Assembly: GCA_003661905.1 (NCBI GenBank) | Contig: QMXA01000069.1 | Coordinates: 1 to 6,164 of the forward strand | Source of the DNA: Thermoprotei archaeon | GTDB taxonomy: Archaea; Thermoproteota; Thermoprotei_A; Sulfolobales; Ignisphaeraceae | DNA: 6,164 nt | Direction of reading: 5' to 3' | Shown here: in pieces, positions 1-5,382 of the stretch | Numbering within the stretch: position 1 is the stretch's first letter | How the letters are laid out: each line of letters opens with the position of its first letter | Translations under genes and position numbers: made by a program | The notes under the pieces: model-generated | Told to the model about the DNA's origin: nothing | What the model saw: the letters and a program-made list of their open reading frames with translations, nothing else | Database searches by the model: none

Positions 1-128
1 CATAAGAGGGTATAAGTGTAGCTATCAATGTGAATAATTAATTCCAAATTATAGAAATAGTAAGATAGAGATTAATCCAGATCATTAACTGTAGCGATTA
101 TTTCAAATTTAGGAATACATAAGGCAGA

Positions 129-142
129 GAAAAGTTTAAATA
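129..142 (+). promoter_or_regulatory. Upstream BRE/TATA module of the TFB gene (P1)
   Basis: GAAAAG (129-134) followed directly by TTTAAATA (135-142) is a good crenarchaeal BRE plus TATA match. With the usual archaeal spacing of about 26 bp from TATA centre to start site, transcription would begin near 165-167, giving a leader of about 50 bases before the TFB start at 215. That leader would contain the mini-ORF and the anti-SD-like element. The call rests on motif similarity only. Confidence 0.5.
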
Positions 143-151
143 TCTTACGCC

Positions 152-165
152 GAAAAGCTTATATA
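152..165 (+). promoter_or_regulatory. Downstream BRE/TATA module of the TFB gene (P2)
   Basis: GAAAAG (152-157) followed by CTTATATA (158-165) matches the upstream module at 12 of 14 positions and lies 23 bp downstream of it. The predicted start site is near 188-191, leaving a short leader that still holds the SD at 201-208 but loses most or all of the anti-SD-like element at 183-190. This is the better-placed promoter for a typical short-leader crenarchaeal transcript. Confidence 0.55.
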
Positions 166-174
166 GGTCGATCC

Positions 175-192
175 ATGGAGATCACTCCCTAA
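175..192 (+). other. Possible five-codon upstream ORF in the TFB leader
   Basis: ATG at 175 opens a frame reading M-E-I-T-P and stopping at TAA 190-192, eight bases before the TFB SD. It is preceded by AGGTCGATCC (165-174), which partly resembles the full SD complement of the 16S 3' end. It could be translated only from the upstream promoter. Such a short frame can easily occur by chance. Confidence 0.2.
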
Positions 193-208
193 TAAGAATC
201 AGGAGGTG
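183..208 (+). promoter_or_regulatory. Possible SD-sequestering hairpin, TFB leader
   Basis: CACTCCCT (183-190) can pair with AGGAGGTG (201-208) across a 10-base loop: six Watson-Crick pairs, one G-U and one A-C mismatch. GATCACTCCCT (180-190) also resembles the 16S rRNA 3' end GATCACCTCCT. A competing small hairpin, GGAG (177-180) with CTCC (185-188), would free the SD. Hand-folded only; stability at high temperature is uncertain. Confidence 0.3.
201..208 (+). promoter_or_regulatory. Strong SD that fixes the TFB start at TTG 215
   Basis: AGGAGGTG is an eight-base complement to the archaeal 16S 3' end and sits six bases before TTG 215. A longer in-frame reading from GTG 206 would start inside this SD, so it is rejected. 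The same GGTG-six-base-start geometry recurs at 1598, 4548 and 5408. Confidence 0.85.
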
Positions 209-214
209 TTAGTT

Positions 215-1144
215 TTGTATTTTGATAAATTAACAAATGGTGGCAGCGAATATGAGTGTCCGCCAGATAAGATTGTATTTGATGAGGAGCGTGGAGAATA
301 CATATGTATAGAAACAGGTGAAGTAATAGAAGAGCGAGTAGTAGATAGAGGCCCTGAATGGAGAGCTTTTACACCAGAGGAGAAAGAGCGAAGAAGTAGA
401 ACAGGGTCCCCAATAACACCAACAATTCATGATGGAGGTCTTACAACAATTATTGATTGGAGAGATAAAGATGCAACTGGGAAGAAGCTAGAACTTAAAA
501 AGCGTTTGGAAGTTATGAGATGGAGAAAATGGCAAATAAGGACTAGGATTCAAAGTAGCATAGATAGAAATTTAGCACAAGCAATTGCTGAGTTAGAGAG
601 AATAGCTGATCAACTTAATTTGCCTAAACCAGTAAAGGAAGAGGCTGCAATTGTTTATAGAAAAGCTGTGGAAAGAGGTCTTGTAAGAGGTAGAGCTATT
701 GAGAGCGTAGTAGCGGCAGCTGTATATGCAGCATGTAGAAAGCACAGAATACCAAGAACATTAGATGAAATAGCTAAGTATACGAAGACAGGTCGTAAAG
801 AGGTTGCACGATGTTACAGATTACTCTTAAGAGAATTAGATTTAAGGATACCAATAGTAGATCCTAAGGACTTTGTACCAAAAATTGCCTCGGTTCTAAG
901 ATTAAGTGGTGCTACAGTAAGATTAGCCATGGAAATTCTAGACAAAGCTAAGGATAGAGGTGTAACAGCAGGTAAAGATCCGGCAGGATTAGCTGCTGCA
1001 GCAATCTATATAGCGGCTTTATTAAATGATGAGAGAAAGACTCAGAAGGAAGTTGCTAGTGTAGCTGGTGTTACTGAAGTTACTGTCAGAAACAGATACA
1101 AAGAACTTGCTAAGCTTCTTGGAATACAATTACCACAGCAATGA
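215..1144 (+). CDS. tfb: Transcription initiation factor B (TFB)
   Basis: Archaeal TFIIB homologue. It binds the TBP-TATA complex and the BRE, recruits RNA polymerase and helps set the start site. The 309-residue length from TTG 215 is typical. The N-terminal zinc ribbon spans about residues 13-40 but reads CPPD (C15, D18) and CIET (C31, T34), so only two of the four classical cysteines are present. I recall the same CPPD and C-x-E-T pattern in Sulfolobus TFB, so it is probably a lineage trait rather than damage. The B-finger/linker includes GPEWRAF (46-52). Two cyclin-fold repeats follow at about 110-207 and 214-305. The second holds the BRE-reading helix-turn-helix at about 275-298 (KTQKEVASVAGVTEVTVRNR). 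The gene stands alone behind a structured promoter and leader and converges on aIF1. With tandem BRE elements of its own, autoregulation is conceivable but unshown. Confidence 0.97.
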   Translation: MYFDKLTNGGSEYECPPDKIVFDEERGEYICIETGEVIEERVVDRGPEWRAFTPEEKERRSRTGSPITPTIHDGGLTTIIDWRDKDATGKKLELKKRLEVMRWRKWQIRTRIQSSIDRNLAQAIAELERIADQLNLPKPVKEEAAIVYRKAVERGLVRGRAIESVVAAAVYAACRKHRIPRTLDEIAKYTKTGRKEVARCYRLLLRELDLRIPIVDPKDFVPKIASVLRLSGATVRLAMEILDKAKDRGVTAGKDPAGLAAAAIYIAALLNDERKTQKEVASVAGVTEVTVRNRYKELAKLLGIQLPQQ

Positions 1145-1167
1145 ATAATTAACTAAGAATTAAGGCG

Positions 1168-1186
1168 AAAAAGAATATTTGTTTTT
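1168..1186. terminator. Possible bidirectional T-run terminator between tfb and the aIF1 gene
   Basis: The 45-base convergent gap carries TTTGTTTTT (1178-1186) on the plus strand, after the TFB stop. It also carries AAAAA (1168-1172), which is T5 on the minus strand, after the aIF1 stop. Archaeal terminators are mainly U-runs, so one run for each direction fits. No stable hairpin is seen. Confidence 0.4.
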
Positions 1187-1189
1187 GAT

Positions 1190-1504
1190 CTATTCTTCTT
1201 CTATGAATACTATGTTCTCGGGATTGAATCCTAGCTCCCTGACAAGTATTTGCTTAATTTTCCAGCGGTGATCTCCTTGAAGCTCTATCCTTCTGTTTTT
1301 AACAGTTCCTCCACTAGCTAATCTAGATTTAAGCATTGATGCAAGTTTTCGTAGATCATAGGCTTTAGGATCCAGGCCTTCTATTATTGTGACTTCTCTA
1401 CCGAATCGTCTCCTCTCTAACTTTATCTTAACCACTTGCTGTTCAGCTGTTAATTGTTCACAGAGCTCTGGAGGTAGGCCTCCACAAAGTGAATCAAGAC
1501 TCAT
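1190..1504 (-). CDS. sui1: Translation initiation factor aIF1 (SUI1 family)
   Basis: Archaeal homologue of eukaryotic eIF1/SUI1. It acts on the small ribosomal subunit to monitor start-codon pairing and initiator tRNA placement. The 104-residue protein has the archaeal N-terminal signature CGGLPPELCEQL (residues 7-18). The SUI1 fold follows: a basic loop ERRRFGREVTIIEGLD (30-45), a second half with LASGGTVKNRRIELQGDH (62-79), and a C-terminal helix-strand ending in FIEEE. The length is normal for the family. The ATG at 1504 is preceded by GGTGAT (1519-1514) as SD. The gene is divergent from rpo12 across 93 bp and convergent with tfb, so it is probably a single-gene transcript from its own promoter. 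Its placement among transcription and translation genes agrees with its role. Confidence 0.95.
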   Translation of the reverse strand: MSLDSLCGGLPPELCEQLTAEQQVVKIKLERRRFGREVTIIEGLDPKAYDLRKLASMLKSRLASGGTVKNRRIELQGDHRWKIKQILVRELGFNPENIVFIEEE

Positions 1505-1513
1505 TTGAGGTTT

Positions 1514-1519
1514 ATCACC
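1514..1519 (-). promoter_or_regulatory. SD of the aIF1 gene
   Basis: On the minus strand GGTGAT lies nine bases before ATG 1504 and is complementary to ATCACC of the 16S 3' end. The spacing is longer than the six-base pattern seen at several other starts in the window. Confidence 0.55.
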
Positions 1520-1558
1520 ACATCTCTCTATATGTCCTCATTTGATTCAGCAAACAAA

Positions 1559-1566
1559 CTTAAAAG
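1559..1566. promoter_or_regulatory. Possible shared TATA element between the aIF1 gene and rpo12
   Basis: CTTAAAAG is the best TATA-like element in the 93-bp divergent gap, and it can be read in either direction (CTTTTAAG on the minus strand). Read leftward it predicts a start near 1536 and a leader of about 30 bases that includes the aIF1 SD. Read rightward it predicts a start near 1588, which would give rpo12 a very short leader and may cut into its SD. The leftward reading therefore fits better. Confidence 0.3.
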
Positions 1567-1585
1567 CCTTAATGAGTTTTTCAGA

Positions 1586-1591
1586 AAGGTG
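1586..1591 (+). promoter_or_regulatory. SD that fixes the rpo12 start at TTG 1598
   Basis: AAGGTG ends six bases before TTG 1598, the same geometry as TFB. The in-frame alternatives, TTG 1505 and ATG 1532, have no SD and would add 22-31 residues to a protein that is normally about 50 residues long. Confidence 0.65.
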
Positions 1592-1597
1592 CAGGCG

Positions 1598-1753
1598 TTG
1601 AGTACCGAGATCAAATATATATGCTGGAATTGTGGCCGTGTATTTGAACCTGAACATCTAGGAATAATGAAATCTATAAGATGTCCCTACTGCAATGCGA
1701 GGATAATAGTTAAGGCAAGAACATCAGTTGTAAGAATAATTAAAGCCTTATAG
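1598..1753 (+). CDS. rpo12: DNA-directed RNA polymerase subunit Rpo12 (subunit P)
   Basis: Small zinc-binding subunit of archaeal RNA polymerase, the counterpart of eukaryotic Rpb12/RPABC4. It helps hold the Rpo3/Rpo10/Rpo11 assembly platform. From TTG 1598 the protein is 51 residues, the usual family size. Visible signature: CWNC (C9, C12) and CPYC (C29, C32), a complete four-cysteine zinc site, then RIIVKAR and VVRIIKAL. This matches the family pattern RCPYC-x-x-RII...VKIVKA. Small departures are N33-A34 where Gly-Tyr is common, and T42-S43 where Lys-Pro is common. A longer reading from TTG 1505 or ATG 1532 has an N-terminal tail with no family counterpart and no SD. The stop TAG lies against the agmatinase stop on the other strand. 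Identity is high confidence; the start is somewhat less so. Confidence 0.88.
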   Translation: MSTEIKYICWNCGRVFEPEHLGIMKSIRCPYCNARIIVKARTSVVRIIKAL

Positions 1754-2659
1754 TGCTTGCTCTTTAGCTCTAAGTGATTTATACACTTTACATGCAGCCT
1801 CAATAAGTAGTTTAGCCGCTAGAAATGATGTTATGTCGCTAGGGTCATAAGGGGGAGTTACTTCAACTATATCTAGTATTGTAACTCTTTCATCAAGTAT
1901 CCTCGTTAGCAATGTAAACACTTGCCATGGTGCTAAGCCATCAGGTTCAGGAGTTTGTACTCCTGGGGCATATGCAGGATCGAATACGTCCATATCTATT
2001 GATACATAAACATTCTTAGCATTCTCTAGAAAGTCATCTATTCTTCTAACAACTTCTCTAATACCTAGAGATCTTATAGCGTATGTTGTTATGAGTTTCA
2101 CTCCGCTTTTCCTAATGAATTCAAGTTCTTCAGATGAAAAGGCTCTAGGTCCTACAAGCATTACATTCTCTACCCCAACAGTTTCTATGATTCTTCTAAT
2201 AGTGCAGGCATGGCTTAATTTATAGCCTAAATATTCATATCTCATATCAGCATGTGCATCTAAGACTATTATTTTAGTATCTCTTCCAATTCCCTTAATG
2301 GCTCCATACGTTATTATGTGTTCACCCCCTATTACTAGAAGTTTACGATGTTTAGCGAGCTCACCAATAACAAGCTCTATTCTTCGAAGACTAGTTTCAA
2401 TATTTCCATGAACTATGGCGATATCGCCAGCATCGTGTACAAGAACTTTCTCTAAATCAATATCAACACTGAGACAATAAAGCTCTAATGACGCTGATAC
2501 TTGTCTTATCTTAGCTGGAGCAAATCTTGAACCTCCTCTAAAACTTGATGAGGAATCAAGAGGAATACCAATAACTGTAAAAGGAGTCTTATGCACATCA
2601 GCACTAATACCTGTAAATACATATGGGGTCTTAACCAAGTATAGTTCATGAAGAGACAT
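1748..2659 (-). CDS. speB: Agmatinase / ureohydrolase (arginase superfamily)
   Basis: Probable agmatine ureohydrolase, giving putrescine and urea in the arginine-to-polyamine route used by Crenarchaeota, which make agmatine with an arginine decarboxylase. The 303-residue length is normal. The binuclear Mn site is complete: H114 in GGEH, D134-H136-D138 in DAHADMR, and D222 and D224 in SIDMDVFDP. The conserved TPE glutamate is E238. The stretch DAHADMRYEYLGYKLSH (134-150) resembles agmatinases more than arginases. N1-aminopropylagmatine ureohydrolase, as known in Thermococcus, is a close alternative substrate assignment. The gene is divergent from glyS. A TATA element centred about 24 bases before the ATG suggests a leaderless or nearly leaderless mRNA, although a weak GAGGGT lies five bases upstream of the start. 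The 3' end overlaps rpo12 by 6 bp. Confidence 0.9.
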   Translation of the reverse strand: MSLHELYLVKTPYVFTGISADVHKTPFTVIGIPLDSSSSFRGGSRFAPAKIRQVSASLELYCLSVDIDLEKVLVHDAGDIAIVHGNIETSLRRIELVIGELAKHRKLLVIGGEHIITYGAIKGIGRDTKIIVLDAHADMRYEYLGYKLSHACTIRRIIETVGVENVMLVGPRAFSSEELEFIRKSGVKLITTYAIRSLGIREVVRRIDDFLENAKNVYVSIDMDVFDPAYAPGVQTPEPDGLAPWQVFTLLTRILDERVTILDIVEVTPPYDPSDITSFLAAKLLIEAACKVYKSLRAKEQAL

Positions 2660-2678
2660 TCTCTACCCTCGCTTCAGA

Positions 2679-2688
2679 CTATAAATAG
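2679..2688. promoter_or_regulatory. Palindromic TATA element between speB and glyS
   Basis: CTATAAATAG reads as CTATTTATAG on the other strand, so it is near-symmetric and TATA-like both ways. Leftward it predicts transcription beginning at about the agmatinase ATG (2659). Rightward it predicts a start near 2710 and a glyS leader of about 50 bases. A second rightward candidate lies around AAGAACTTA, repeated at 2701-2709 and 2709-2717. Confidence 0.5.
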
Positions 2689-2745
2689 TGTTGTGGAGTA
2701 AAGAACTTAAGAACTTATGCTCAAAGCAAGCATGTGAATTAAATC

Positions 2746-2750
2746 AGGTG
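2746..2750 (+). promoter_or_regulatory. SD of glyS
   Basis: AGGTG lies nine bases before ATG 2760. The alternative in-frame GTG 2748 starts inside this motif. GTG 2688 sits on the TATA element, so both longer readings are disfavoured. Confidence 0.55.
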
Positions 2751-2759
2751 TGGAAAGCA

Positions 2760-4493
2760 ATGGCGGAAGATAAGTTCGAAAAGCTAATAGATTTAGCAAT
2801 TAGAAGAGGCTTCTTCTGGTCTTCCTATGAGATTTACGGTGGTGTAGCAGGCTTTTACGATTTAGGCCCTTTAGGAACTAGATTAAAGAACAATATCATA
2901 GAATTATGGAGAAAACACTTTATTCAACAACATCAAGAATTCGTTGTAGAGATTGAAACACCAGTAATAGCCCCTGCAAGAGTTTTTGAAGCTAGCGGTC
3001 ATCTAGAGCATTTTACTGATCCTGTAATTGAGTGTCTGAAATGTAAACGAAAATATAGAGCAGATCAATTAGTAGAAGAATTAGCAGGGATAAAAGCTGA
3101 AGGAATGGATTTAAAGGAATTATTAGAAATAATAGAAAAGAAGAATATAAAATGCCCTAATTGTGGAGGTCCTTTAGGTAATCTAAGATACTTTAATTTA
3201 CTATTTGAAACCTACATAGGGCCCTATTCAGAGAATAAAGGATTTCTTAGACCAGAAACTGCGCAGGGAATGTTTGTATCTTTTAAGAGAGTGTTCCAAG
3301 TTATGAGAGAGCGCTTACCCCTAGGAATAGCGCAAATAGGTAAAGTTGCTAGAAATGAAATCTCACCTAGACAAAGCATAATGAGATTAAGAGAATTCAC
3401 AATTATGGAGCTTGAATTTTTCTACGACCCAGATAAACCCCACTGTCCATTACTTGAAGAGAGATATTCTGGAGAAAAGCTTCGTATACTTACAGCAGAT
3501 GCAAAGTCTCGAGGGGAGGAAAGACCTGAGGAATATGAAGCGTTAGAGCTAATTAATGAAAAAATAATTAAGGCTCCTTGGCTTGTTTACTGGATGTTTG
3601 TATCCAGAGACTTTGTTCATAATCTTGGCATATCATTTACTGATATGTTCTTTGATGAGAAAATGCCTCATGAACTGGCTCATTACTCTAAACAAACATT
3701 CGATCAGCTCGTTAAGGTATCGAGGTGGGGCTGGATAGAAGTATCTGGACATGCATATAGATATGACTATGATTTAGCAAGACATATAGAGTTCAGCGGT
3801 CAAGATCTTGCAGTATTTAAAAAATTTGAAAAACCCACAATTTTAAAAGAAAAGAAAGTAATCATAGATAAAGCAGGTTTAGCAAAAGAGTTTAGATCTG
3901 AAATAAGTTCACTAATGAGAATACTCGAATCCATGAGTAATGAGAAACTCTTAAAAGTAGTGGAGTCAAGTACTGATGTCGTAGTTATAGATAAGTTTAG
4001 AATTCCTAAAAGATATTTTAAAGTAATTGAAGTAGAGAAAAAGATCTATGGAAAGAAATATGTTCCACACGTCGTAGAACCTTCATTCGGTGCTGAGAGA
4101 TTACTCTATGTAACACTGGATCATGCATTTCATGAGTCTGAAGAGCGAGTCGTACTGAAGTTACCCCCATACCTAGCACCAATTCAAGTAGCAGTATTTC
4201 CATTACTCTCGAGAAAAGAATTTATTCTAAAGGCTAGGGAAATACATATGAAGTTAATTAGAGAGGGATTTTACGTTATTTATGATGATTCAGGCTCGAT
4301 AGGACGTCGCTATGCACGAGCAGATGAAATAGGTGTGCCATTTGCGATAACTATTGATTATCAGACACTGAAGGACAATACTGTAACTATAAGAGATAGA
4401 GATAGCAGAAAACAAATAAGGGTCAGGATTGAAGACCTAAGTAAAATACTATATAAAGGTCTTAAAGGAGAGAACATATTTGAATTTGTGTAG
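2760..4493 (+). CDS. glyS: Glycyl-tRNA synthetase (class II, archaeal/eukaryal type)
   Basis: Cytoplasmic enzyme that charges tRNA-Gly using ATP. ATG 2760 gives 577 residues beginning MAEDKFEKLIDLAIRRGFFW, a typical archaeal GlyRS N-terminus and length. The Y-E-I-Y-G-G-V-A-G-F-Y-D block (23-34) carries the dimer-side motif 1 region. A four-cysteine zinc site is present (C92, C95, C132, C135) in the insertion. Glycine and ATP site blocks follow: FLRPETAQGMF (162-172) and motif 2 with ARNEISPRQSIMRLREF (R198 in RNE). The segment W325-H342 (W-G-W-I-E-V-S-G to D-Y-D-L-A-R-H) and motif 3 EPSFGAER (440-447, R447) complete the core. The anticodon-binding domain spans about 470-577, with LAPIQVAVFPL at its start. 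There is no frameshift or missing core motif. The gene is divergent from speB. No clear terminator follows, so read-through into the next gene 54 bases on is possible. Confidence 0.97.
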   Translation: MAEDKFEKLIDLAIRRGFFWSSYEIYGGVAGFYDLGPLGTRLKNNIIELWRKHFIQQHQEFVVEIETPVIAPARVFEASGHLEHFTDPVIECLKCKRKYRADQLVEELAGIKAEGMDLKELLEIIEKKNIKCPNCGGPLGNLRYFNLLFETYIGPYSENKGFLRPETAQGMFVSFKRVFQVMRERLPLGIAQIGKVARNEISPRQSIMRLREFTIMELEFFYDPDKPHCPLLEERYSGEKLRILTADAKSRGEERPEEYEALELINEKIIKAPWLVYWMFVSRDFVHNLGISFTDMFFDEKMPHELAHYSKQTFDQLVKVSRWGWIEVSGHAYRYDYDLARHIEFSGQDLAVFKKFEKPTILKEKKVIIDKAGLAKEFRSEISSLMRILESMSNEKLLKVVESSTDVVVIDKFRIPKRYFKVIEVEKKIYGKKYVPHVVEPSFGAERLLYVTLDHAFHESEERVVLKLPPYLAPIQVAVFPLLSRKEFILKAREIHMKLIREGFYVIYDDSGSIGRRYARADEIGVPFAITIDYQTLKDNTVTIRDRDSRKQIRVRIEDLSKILYKGLKGENIFEFV

Positions 4494-4506
4494 CTAAGGT
4501 AGATAT

Positions 4507-4520
4507 GAAAAAATAAATAA
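4507..4520 (+). promoter_or_regulatory. Weak candidate promoter before the 119-residue protein gene
   Basis: GAAAAAATAAATAA resembles a BRE followed by a TATA element and predicts a start near 4542, only a few bases before the GTG at 4548. Such a start would remove the SD, so this element is either leaderless-type or unused, with transcription coming from glyS instead. The region is simply A-rich, which lowers confidence. Confidence 0.25.
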
Positions 4521-4525
4521 TCATA

Positions 4526-4542
4526 ACCTAGCGATTAGGTGG
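4526..4542 (+). promoter_or_regulatory. SD and overlapping small inverted repeat before GTG 4548
   Basis: AGGTGG (4537-4542) is the SD, with its GGTG core ending six bases before GTG 4548. ACCTA (4526-4530) and TAGGT (4536-4540) form a perfect five-base inverted repeat around loop GCGAT. In RNA this hairpin would cover part of the SD. The leader would have to start upstream of 4526, for example by read-through from glyS. Confidence 0.4.
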
Positions 4543-4547
4543 TAGAA

Positions 4548-4907
4548 GTGGGGAAAAGCACCATGTCTGAAGAGCAGGGAAAGAAGCGTGATATAAAGGC
4601 CTTACTAGCAGTTATACCACCACCTATGGCTCTTCGAAGAATAACTAAACTTAGTACAAGGGAAAGAAGAGTAAGAGTTAGGCATAAAGACAATATTAAA
4701 GAGAATGAAGCAAGAATAAATCCTAAATTAGCTGCAGAAATAAATGCTACTAATTATATAGAGGTAATTATTGCAGGTAAGAAGAAATTCACATTCAAAG
4801 TAGTGTTTGATGAGCTTATTCCAGTAAATGAGATATGGTGTAATTCTGAACTATTGAGACGACACGGCATTGCCGATAACAGCATAGCTACAGTGAGAGG
4901 TAAATAA
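4548..4907 (+). CDS. Small conserved-looking protein, possible double-psi barrel
   Basis: I do not recognise this 119-residue protein as a named family. After a polar, basic N-terminus it has LLAVIPPPMALRRITKLS (about 19-36) and a very basic stretch RERRVRVRHK (38-47). The C-terminal half (about 55-119) reads ARINPKLAAEIN, then IEVIIAGKKKFTFKV, then IWCNSELLRRHGIADNSIATVRG. That order resembles the N-terminal double-psi barrel of CDC48-type proteins (R-I-x-P-E-L-A, then V-E-I, then I-R-I-D-x-x-L-R-x-x-x-G-V). This is a by-eye resemblance, not a demonstrated homology. GTG 4548 is chosen because AGGTG ends six bases upstream; GTG 4539 overlaps the SD, and ATG 4563 is an alternative. The gene follows glyS by 54 bases and is two bases from the next gene, so an operon is likely. 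The basic charge would suit nucleic-acid or ribosome contact, but this is inference. Confidence 0.75.
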   Translation: MGKSTMSEEQGKKRDIKALLAVIPPPMALRRITKLSTRERRVRVRHKDNIKENEARINPKLAAEINATNYIEVIIAGKKKFTFKVVFDELIPVNEIWCNSELLRRHGIADNSIATVRGK

Positions 4908-4909
4908 GT

Positions 4910-5350
4910 ATGGAAAGCAATATCTACGTATACATAAAAGGTCTAGAAAAGGCAGCTCATGACTATACAAGAGCCATTTCTAGAGCTAGAAAATATTTGT
5001 TAGGAGTAAGAAGGAGGACATTAAATGAAAATAGAGTAGATCAACTTCTTAAAGAGCTTAAGAGTATCAGAAATAGGTTAAGGAAATGCTTAAATGGTAT
5101 TTCAAAAATCTTAGAGACCAATGTAGCAATTGATAAGGAAGCTATAGAAATGATAGAAGGATTAACAGCCTACATAACTATAGTTGGATTAGAGCAGGAA
5201 AAGAAAATAATTAAGAGAATGGAGATATTAATTAAGCGAGGGCTCTTAGTAAGTTCTAAAGACCTAAGTATAGAACTTAATGACCTAAGTGAACTTGATT
5301 TTGTAGGGAGAAGAATTCTCGAAATCATAGAGGTACAACATAATACTTAA
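4910..5350 (+). CDS. Unrecognised helical protein
   Basis: This is a 146-residue protein I cannot place in a family. It is predicted by eye to be almost entirely alpha-helical. A first long amphipathic helix covers about residues 10-35. A leucine- and lysine-rich helix suited to a coiled coil covers about 43-70 (V-D-Q-L-L-K-E-L-K-S-I-R-N-R-L). A more hydrophobic helix includes MIEGLTAYITIVGLEQEK (about 80-98), and a C-terminal acidic part has the near-repeat DLSIELN/DLSELD. There is one cysteine (C60), no signal peptide and no clear membrane span. ATG 4910 begins two bases after the previous stop, with GAGAGGT (4895-4901) as SD, so the two genes are almost certainly co-transcribed. It is followed by a gene for another all-helical protein of PhoU type. 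A structural or adaptor role is conceivable but unsupported. Confidence 0.75.
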   Translation: MESNIYVYIKGLEKAAHDYTRAISRARKYLLGVRRRTLNENRVDQLLKELKSIRNRLRKCLNGISKILETNVAIDKEAIEMIEGLTAYITIVGLEQEKKIIKRMEILIKRGLLVSSKDLSIELNDLSELDFVGRRILEIIEVQHNT

Positions 5351-5356
5351 GCTAGG

Positions 5357-5363
5357 ATATAAA
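5357..5363 (+). promoter_or_regulatory. Candidate TATA box of the PhoU-like gene
   Basis: ATATAAA lies just after the preceding stop codon and predicts a transcript start near 5386, within the palindrome at 5383-5394. This would give a leader of about 20 bases containing the SD AAGGTG (5396-5401). The BRE upstream is weak. Confidence 0.4.
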
Positions 5364-5382
5364 CATAAGTACTTCTTCTAAG

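Noticed and set aside
1..36. Possible tail of an upstream gene (frame 2, ending at TAA 34-36) or a leftward gene starting at CAT 1-3
   Set aside because: Only 11 residues or a single codon are visible, with no SD or family signal; neither can be supported.
230..430. Minus-strand open frame opposite the start of tfb
   Set aside because: It lies wholly within the strongly recognised TFB coding sequence and has a Cys/Phe/Tyr-rich composition typical of antisense readings.
31..1152. The 11-mer TGAATAATTAA on both sides of tfb (31-41 and 1142-1152)
   Set aside because: It is pure A/T-rich sequence with similar ATAATTAA strings elsewhere in the window; there is no target-site or element structure, so it is likely chance.
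4018..4203. Minus-strand open frame opposite glyS
   Set aside because: It is antisense to the motif 3 region of a clear GlyRS, with no SD or family pattern.
4284..4371. C/D-box-like motifs (ATGATGA followed by CTGA) inside glyS
   Set aside because: The boxes are about 80 bases apart, too far for an archaeal C/D guide RNA, with no internal C'/D' pair, and they lie in conserved coding sequence.
4434..5290. GACCTAAGT occurring three times (4434, 5261, 5282)
   Set aside because: Each copy encodes in-frame D-L-S in a helix-cap context and the sequences around them differ; this is shared codon preference, not a dispersed repeat.
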